Assembly (NCBI RefSeq): GCF_900114045.1
Contig: NZ_FORQ01000002.1
Coordinates: forward strand, 186,001-250,000
Source: Kaistella treverensis
Lineage (GTDB): Bacteria; Bacteroidota; Bacteroidia; Flavobacteriales; Weeksellaceae
Direction: 5' to 3'
DNA: 64,000 nt
Part shown: piece by piece, positions 60,415 through 64,000 of the stretch
Position numbering within the stretch: position 1 is the first letter of the stretch
How the letters are laid out: every line of letters starts with the position of its first letter
The notes under the pieces: model-generated
What the model saw: the letters and a program-made list of their open reading frames with translations, nothing else
Told to the model about the DNA's origin: nothing
Database searches by the model: none
Translations under genes and position numbers: made by a program

Positions 60415-60924
60415 ATGGAAACCGAGAGATTAATTTTAAAACCGATCACCACCGATGATGCGCAATTTTTATTTGAACTTTATAATTCGCCTCACTTTCT
60501 CGAATTTATCGGTGACCGAAACATTAAAAATTTTGAAGCGGCGGCGGAATATATTGAAGCACGGTTTCTGCCACAATTGGAAAGATTGGGCTACGGAAAT
60601 TATGTCATCATCCGAAAATCTGATGGCCAAAAGATTGGCGCAGTGGGTGTTTATGAAAGAGAAGGTTTAGAAGTTCAGGATATCGGGTTTTCCTTTTTAC
60701 CCGCATTTGAAGGACAAGGTTATGGTTTTGAAGCGGCGTCGCATCTTTTAGAAACGGTTTTTCGTGATTTTAAAGTCAGGAAAATTTCGGCAATTACCTC
60801 TAAAGCAAATTTCGCTTCGCAGAACCTTATTAAAAAATTAGGTTTGAAATACATTAAAAATGTTTTGCTTCCCGGCGATGAGGAAGAATTGCTGTATTTT
60901 GAAATCCAAAATCCTACATTATAA
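60415..60924 (+). CDS. GNAT-family N-acetyltransferase (RimJ/RimL-like)
   Basis: A 169-residue acetyltransferase of the Acetyltransf_3 type. The start TERLILKPITTDDAQFLFELYNSP is typical, and the acetyl-CoA loop is in FLPAFEGQGYGFEAASHLL. The substrate cannot be told. It is convergent with hemE, sharing a bidirectional terminator. Confidence 0.9.
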   Translation: METERLILKPITTDDAQFLFELYNSPHFLEFIGDRNIKNFEAAAEYIEARFLPQLERLGYGNYVIIRKSDGQKIGAVGVYEREGLEVQDIGFSFLPAFEGQGYGFEAASHLLETVFRDFKVRKISAITSKANFASQNLIKKLGLKYIKNVLLPGDEEELLYFEIQNPTL

Positions 60925-60929
60925 AACAA

Positions 60930-60961
60930 AAAAAAACGCCCTTTTGAGGCGTTATTTTTTA
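60930..60961. terminator. bidirectional intrinsic terminator
   Basis: AACGCC (60935-60940) with GGCGTT (60948-60953), A-run before and T-run after, between the GNAT gene and hemE. Confidence 0.8.
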
Positions 60962-60973
60962 TATTTAAAATAA

Positions 60974-62002
60974 TTAATTCGGTTTCCAGTCCACCACCGC
61001 GCGGATAAATGCTTCGGCATTTTCCAGCGGAATATTCGGTAAAATACCGTGACCAAGATTCGCGATATAGCGGTCTTTACCAAAACGGTTAATCATTTCA
61101 GTCACCATTTTAGTAATGGTTTCCGGCGAAGAATTTAATCGGTTTGGGTCAAAATTTCCCTGCAAAGTCATGGTGTGATTGGTGAGCGTGCGTGCCATTT
61201 CCGGTCTAATCGTCCAATCTACGCCTAAAGCAGAAACTTTCGATAAAGTCATTTCCTCAAGCGCGAACCAGCAACCTTTGCCAAAAACCACCACATGCGT
61301 CAGCGGAGCCAAAGCTTCCACAATTTGATTGATGTACGGCCAGGAAAAAATTTGGTAATCTTCCGGCGACAAACTTCCACCCCAGGAATCGAAAACCTGA
61401 ACGGCAGAAACTCCTTTTTCAACTTTTCTCTTTAAATAGGCAATCGTGGTCTCGGTGATTTTCTGTAATAAAAGATGTGCAGCTTCTGGATTTTTAAAAC
61501 AGAAAGATTTTGCAACATCCCAGGCTTTAGAACCTTTTCCTTCAACGCAGTAGCACAAAATCGTCCACGGTGAACCTGCAAAACCGATTAACGGAATATC
61601 ATTATCCAATTTCAGAAGCGTAAGTTCAATAGCGTCGAAAACGTAACCCAAAGTTTCATTTACATCCGGAACCTCAATATTTTGCACATCTTCCAAAGTG
61701 CGGATGGGATTTTCAAGCCAGGGTCCCGTTCCTTCGCGCATCTCGAAATCCATTCCCATCGCTTGCGGAACCACCAAAATATCCGAGAAAAGAATTGCAG
61801 CATCCAACGGAAATCTGCGGATTGGCATCATGGTAATTTCGGACGCCAATTCTGGTGTACGGCAGCGCGTGAAAAAATCGTAATCATCGCGCATTGCCCG
61901 AAATTCCGGTAAAAACCTTCCTGCCTGACGCATCATCCAAACGGGCGGTCTTTCAACCGTCTCACCTCTTAAAGCTTTGAGGTATAAATCGTTTTTTATC
62001 AT
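60974..62002 (-). CDS. hemE: uroporphyrinogen decarboxylase
   Basis: A 342-residue haem-pathway enzyme that turns uroporphyrinogen III into coproporphyrinogen III. Signature stretches are [33 protein letters not shown] and [19 protein letters not shown]. Last gene of the minus-strand hemA-hemC-hemD-hemE unit, 23 bases after hemD. Confidence 0.96.
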   Translation of the reverse strand: MIKNDLYLKALRGETVERPPVWMMRQAGRFLPEFRAMRDDYDFFTRCRTPELASEITMMPIRRFPLDAAILFSDILVVPQAMGMDFEMREGTGPWLENPIRTLEDVQNIEVPDVNETLGYVFDAIELTLLKLDNDIPLIGFAGSPWTILCYCVEGKGSKAWDVAKSFCFKNPEAAHLLLQKITETTIAYLKRKVEKGVSAVQVFDSWGGSLSPEDYQIFSWPYINQIVEALAPLTHVVVFGKGCWFALEEMTLSKVSALGVDWTIRPEMARTLTNHTMTLQGNFDPNRLNSSPETITKMVTEMINRFGKDRYIANLGHGILPNIPLENAEAFIRAVVDWKPN

Positions 62003-62025
62003 AATTTTTGCACTTAAAACCGAAA

Positions 62026-62724
62026 TTATTCCGGCTTTAAGGTTGAATTTTTAGTAATTTCCTGTTTTACCAGTTTCAGCAAACCTAATAAATCATTTTG
62101 TTTGCCCGTAAATATTTTCTGGTCTGTATGTTTAACGATTTCCGCCGTTGTAGTTTCGCCGATTGAAAAAATATATTTAAAATCCAGCGAATTTTCTTTT
62201 ATAAAACTCCGTACGCCACTCGGTGAAAAAAAGGCCACTGCATCGTGTTTATTTTCTGATTTCGGATAAAGAAGTTCAGTTTCATAAACCACCACTTTTT
62301 TATAACCGATATTTTGGAGCGGTAAATTTTTCTGAAGAATATCAAGCGCCAAATCTCCGCAGAAATGCACGAAACTTTCTTCGGGGCAGTTTTCAATGAT
62401 AAATTCTGCGAGCTCCTGGGCGTTTTTTTTCATTTTGAAAACACCGAAGCCATGCTTTCTGAGCTGAAGTTTTGTTTTCCTGCCGACGCAATAAATTTTA
62501 TTATAATTTCTGTCGGTGAAATTTTCGTGTGGTAGAAAACCATTTTCAAAAAAAGCTTCAACGCCGTTCACGCTGGTAAAGATCAGCGATTTATTTTCGA
62601 GGTTAAAAGGGCTAAATTTTCTGAAATTAATTTTAATGACTTCTAAAAACGAAGGTGAAATGTCCGTTCCCAAAACATCGGAAACTTCCTTTTCATCAAG
62701 CATTTTTGTAAACAGAATATTCAT
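62026..62724 (-). CDS. hemD: uroporphyrinogen-III synthase
   Basis: A 232-residue enzyme that closes the linear tetrapyrrole with ring D inversion. Sequence is weakly conserved in this family; the typical [27 protein letters not shown] and [11 protein letters not shown] (SPSG) motifs and the position between hemC and hemE support the call. Confidence 0.88.
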   Translation of the reverse strand: MNILFTKMLDEKEVSDVLGTDISPSFLEVIKINFRKFSPFNLENKSLIFTSVNGVEAFFENGFLPHENFTDRNYNKIYCVGRKTKLQLRKHGFGVFKMKKNAQELAEFIIENCPEESFVHFCGDLALDILQKNLPLQNIGYKKVVVYETELLYPKSENKHDAVAFFSPSGVRSFIKENSLDFKYIFSIGETTTAEIVKHTDQKIFTGKQNDLLGLLKLVKQEITKNSTLKPE

Positions 62725-62753
62725 TAAAACAGCTTAAAATAACCTGAGATAAA

Positions 62754-63668
62754 TTACTTCATCTCGCGGTTTATTTGTTCCATAATTTCTGCACCGCCAT
62801 TAGCGATAATCTTTTCCGCCAGAATCTGACCAAAATTATCATCAGGATTCCACTGGAAAATTTCGTCGGTTTCGATGCATTCATTTCCGTCCAGCGAGCA
62901 AAGTCGGCCGACAAATCGAACCTCATCGAATTCATTGATCATCGCATAAGCCCCAATCGGCGCGGTACAGCCACCTTCGAGCGCACGTAGAAACTCTCTT
63001 TCTATTTCGATACAAATGCGGGTTTCACGATGATTTATATCTTTAAAAATTTCCTTAATTTCTGCGTCGTCAGCACGTCCGCAAACAGCAACCACACCTT
63101 GCGCAGGCGCAGAAATCATGAACGGAAGATGCTCATAATCAATATTTAGGCTCATTCGTTCAATAGCAGCTAAAGAGAATAAAGTTGCATCAAAATCCTG
63201 ATCTTCAAGTTTTTGCAAACGCGTCTGAACGTTTCCGCGAATGTCGCAAAATTCGGTTCCCGGATAAGTTTTTGCCCAAAAAGCGCGGCGACGCAAACTA
63301 CTCGTAGCGATTTTCAAATCGTGAAGCTCTTTAACTTTTGAAGATTCTTTTCGCACCAAAACATCTTGGGGAAAATCCCGGGCTAAAACGGCAATAATTT
63401 CGATATTTTCGGGAAGTTGCGTGGGAATATCTTTCAACGAATGAACCGCGATATCCACTTCTTTATTTAGCAAAGCAATGTCTAAATCTTTAGTGAAAAT
63501 GCCAGTAATTCCCATTGCGTACAAAGGTTCAGTCAAATTTTTATCGCCGCAAGAAACAATCGGGGTGATATCTGTTTTGTAATTTCTGTTCTGCAGATTT
63601 CTGGCGACTTCGCGAGCTTGCCATAAAGCCAGCGGCGAATTTCTCGTCCCAATTTTAATGCTTCTCAT
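62754..63668 (-). CDS. hemC: hydroxymethylbilane synthase (porphobilinogen deaminase)
   Basis: A 304-residue enzyme that polymerises porphobilinogen. IGTRNSPLALWQA at the N-terminus, the VHSLKDIPTQLPE stretch, IATSSLRRRAFW and the cofactor Cys in LEGGCTAPIGAYA are all present. The start overlaps the end of hemA by 14 bases, showing translational coupling. Confidence 0.96.
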   Translation of the reverse strand: MRSIKIGTRNSPLALWQAREVARNLQNRNYKTDITPIVSCGDKNLTEPLYAMGITGIFTKDLDIALLNKEVDIAVHSLKDIPTQLPENIEIIAVLARDFPQDVLVRKESSKVKELHDLKIATSSLRRRAFWAKTYPGTEFCDIRGNVQTRLQKLEDQDFDATLFSLAAIERMSLNIDYEHLPFMISAPAQGVVAVCGRADDAEIKEIFKDINHRETRICIEIEREFLRALEGGCTAPIGAYAMINEFDEVRFVGRLCSLDGNECIETDEIFQWNPDDNFGQILAEKIIANGGAEIMEQINREMK

Positions 63669-64000
63669 TGAATTCGTTATTTGGCTGTTCTACTAAAATC
63701 TCGTGCATCAGCTTCGTGATCTCTTCGGCTTTCCACGGATTATCGATGATAAACTTGGCAAACCTGTTTGTGATTTTTTGAATCATACGATCGGAAAGTT
63801 GCATATCCGCAACGTCCACATACTTATGTTTTTTGTGGATATTGTGCATTTCATTGCGTTCCATATTTTTCAAAACGGCTTTAAAATGATGAATATTCGG
63901 TGCTAACTTTCTCTTTTTTTCCCATTCCAGAAAATCCTTGGTCATTTCCTTGATGATTCCTTCGGCCTTAGGAATTTCTTTCTGGCGCTGCATCATGGTT
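63655..64000 (-). CDS. hemA: glutamyl-tRNA reductase, C-terminal part (continues past right edge)
   Basis: About 115 residues of the C-terminal dimerisation domain of GluTR, the first committed enzyme of haem synthesis from glutamyl-tRNA. The stretch IIKEMTKDFLEWEKKRK and the helical NRFAKFIIDNPW...ITKLMHEIL tail fit. The frame is open at the window edge, so the N-terminus lies outside. The call is supported mainly by position just upstream of hemC with a 14-base overlap. Confidence 0.82.
   Translation of the reverse strand, partial: TMMQRQKEIPKAEGIIKEMTKDFLEWEKKRKLAPNIHHFKAVLKNMERNEMHNIHKKHKYVDVADMQLSDRMIQKITNRFAKFIIDNPWKAEEITKLMHEILVEQPNNEFNEKH

Overview
The window looks like chromosome from a flavobacterium, most likely of the Chryseobacterium/Kaistella (Weeksellaceae) group. 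The evidence is the Bacteroidota-type -7 box (TAnnTTTG) in front of many genes, several families typical of the phylum (GLPGLI, DUF4835, DUF3078, DUF5687, HYC_CC_PP, TonB-dependent receptors), the gene order bamD-rpoZ-coaBC-DUF4835-recN, and AT-rich intergenic DNA. No insertion sequence, prophage, integrase, CRISPR array or rRNA was seen. This is mostly core genome with dense genes on both strands. The first gene (miaB) and the last (hemA) run off the window edges.

Layout. 1-4.9 kb: miaB end, a sigma-54 activator, lptE and a long acidic protein. 4.9-7.3 kb (minus): DUF4126, then tatD-tcdA-rnpA. 7.4-13.5 kb: a TetR regulator, bamD, rpoZ, coaBC, DUF4835, recN. 13.6-15.8 kb: a two-gene ABC exporter. 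15.8-22.2 kb: fumC, a small membrane protein, prfA, two small lipoproteins, methylmalonyl-CoA mutase large subunit. 22.5-26.6 kb (minus): the sufA-sufB-sufC-sufD iron-sulfur operon behind a textbook promoter. 26.7-32.7 kb: GLPGLI protein, an L,D-transpeptidase, and a probable metal-handling module: a Cys-rich small protein, a TonB receptor fused to two heavy-metal domains, and a lipoprotein with twin HRCD motifs, followed by a lipoprotein MsrB on the other strand. 32.7-40.5 kb: DUF445, pyrD, glyS, a serine hydrolase, sufS, bcp, nth. 40.5-45.1 kb (minus): a four-PAS histidine kinase with its response regulator, and a DUF885 lipoprotein. 45.3-51 kb: a hypothetical gene, exbB-exbD-tonB with a palindromic operator candidate, folC, two tRNA-Val genes, a comM-like gene. 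51-57.9 kb: DUF4382, DUF3078, rhomboid, dprA, gdhA, a YkgJ cysteine-cluster protein and truncated haemoglobin. 58-64 kb: glsA, hflX, a GNAT gene, and the haem operon hemA-hemC-hemD-hemE (minus).

How the parts fit. Fe-S assembly (suf), haem synthesis (hem), outer-membrane energisation (exbBD/tonB), a TonB receptor with metal domains, truncated haemoglobin and the Cys-cluster protein all concern metal and redox economy, though they are not one operon. The most promising little-described unit is the metal module at 28.5-32.1 kb. The most promising non-coding signals are a dispersed family of about 110-155 bp structured intergenic elements (four copies), the 14-bp perfect palindrome in the exbB promoter, and several -7 boxes lying only 4-7 bases before a start codon, which suggests leaderless mRNAs. 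Function calls come from recognition of families and motifs by eye; no database search was run.
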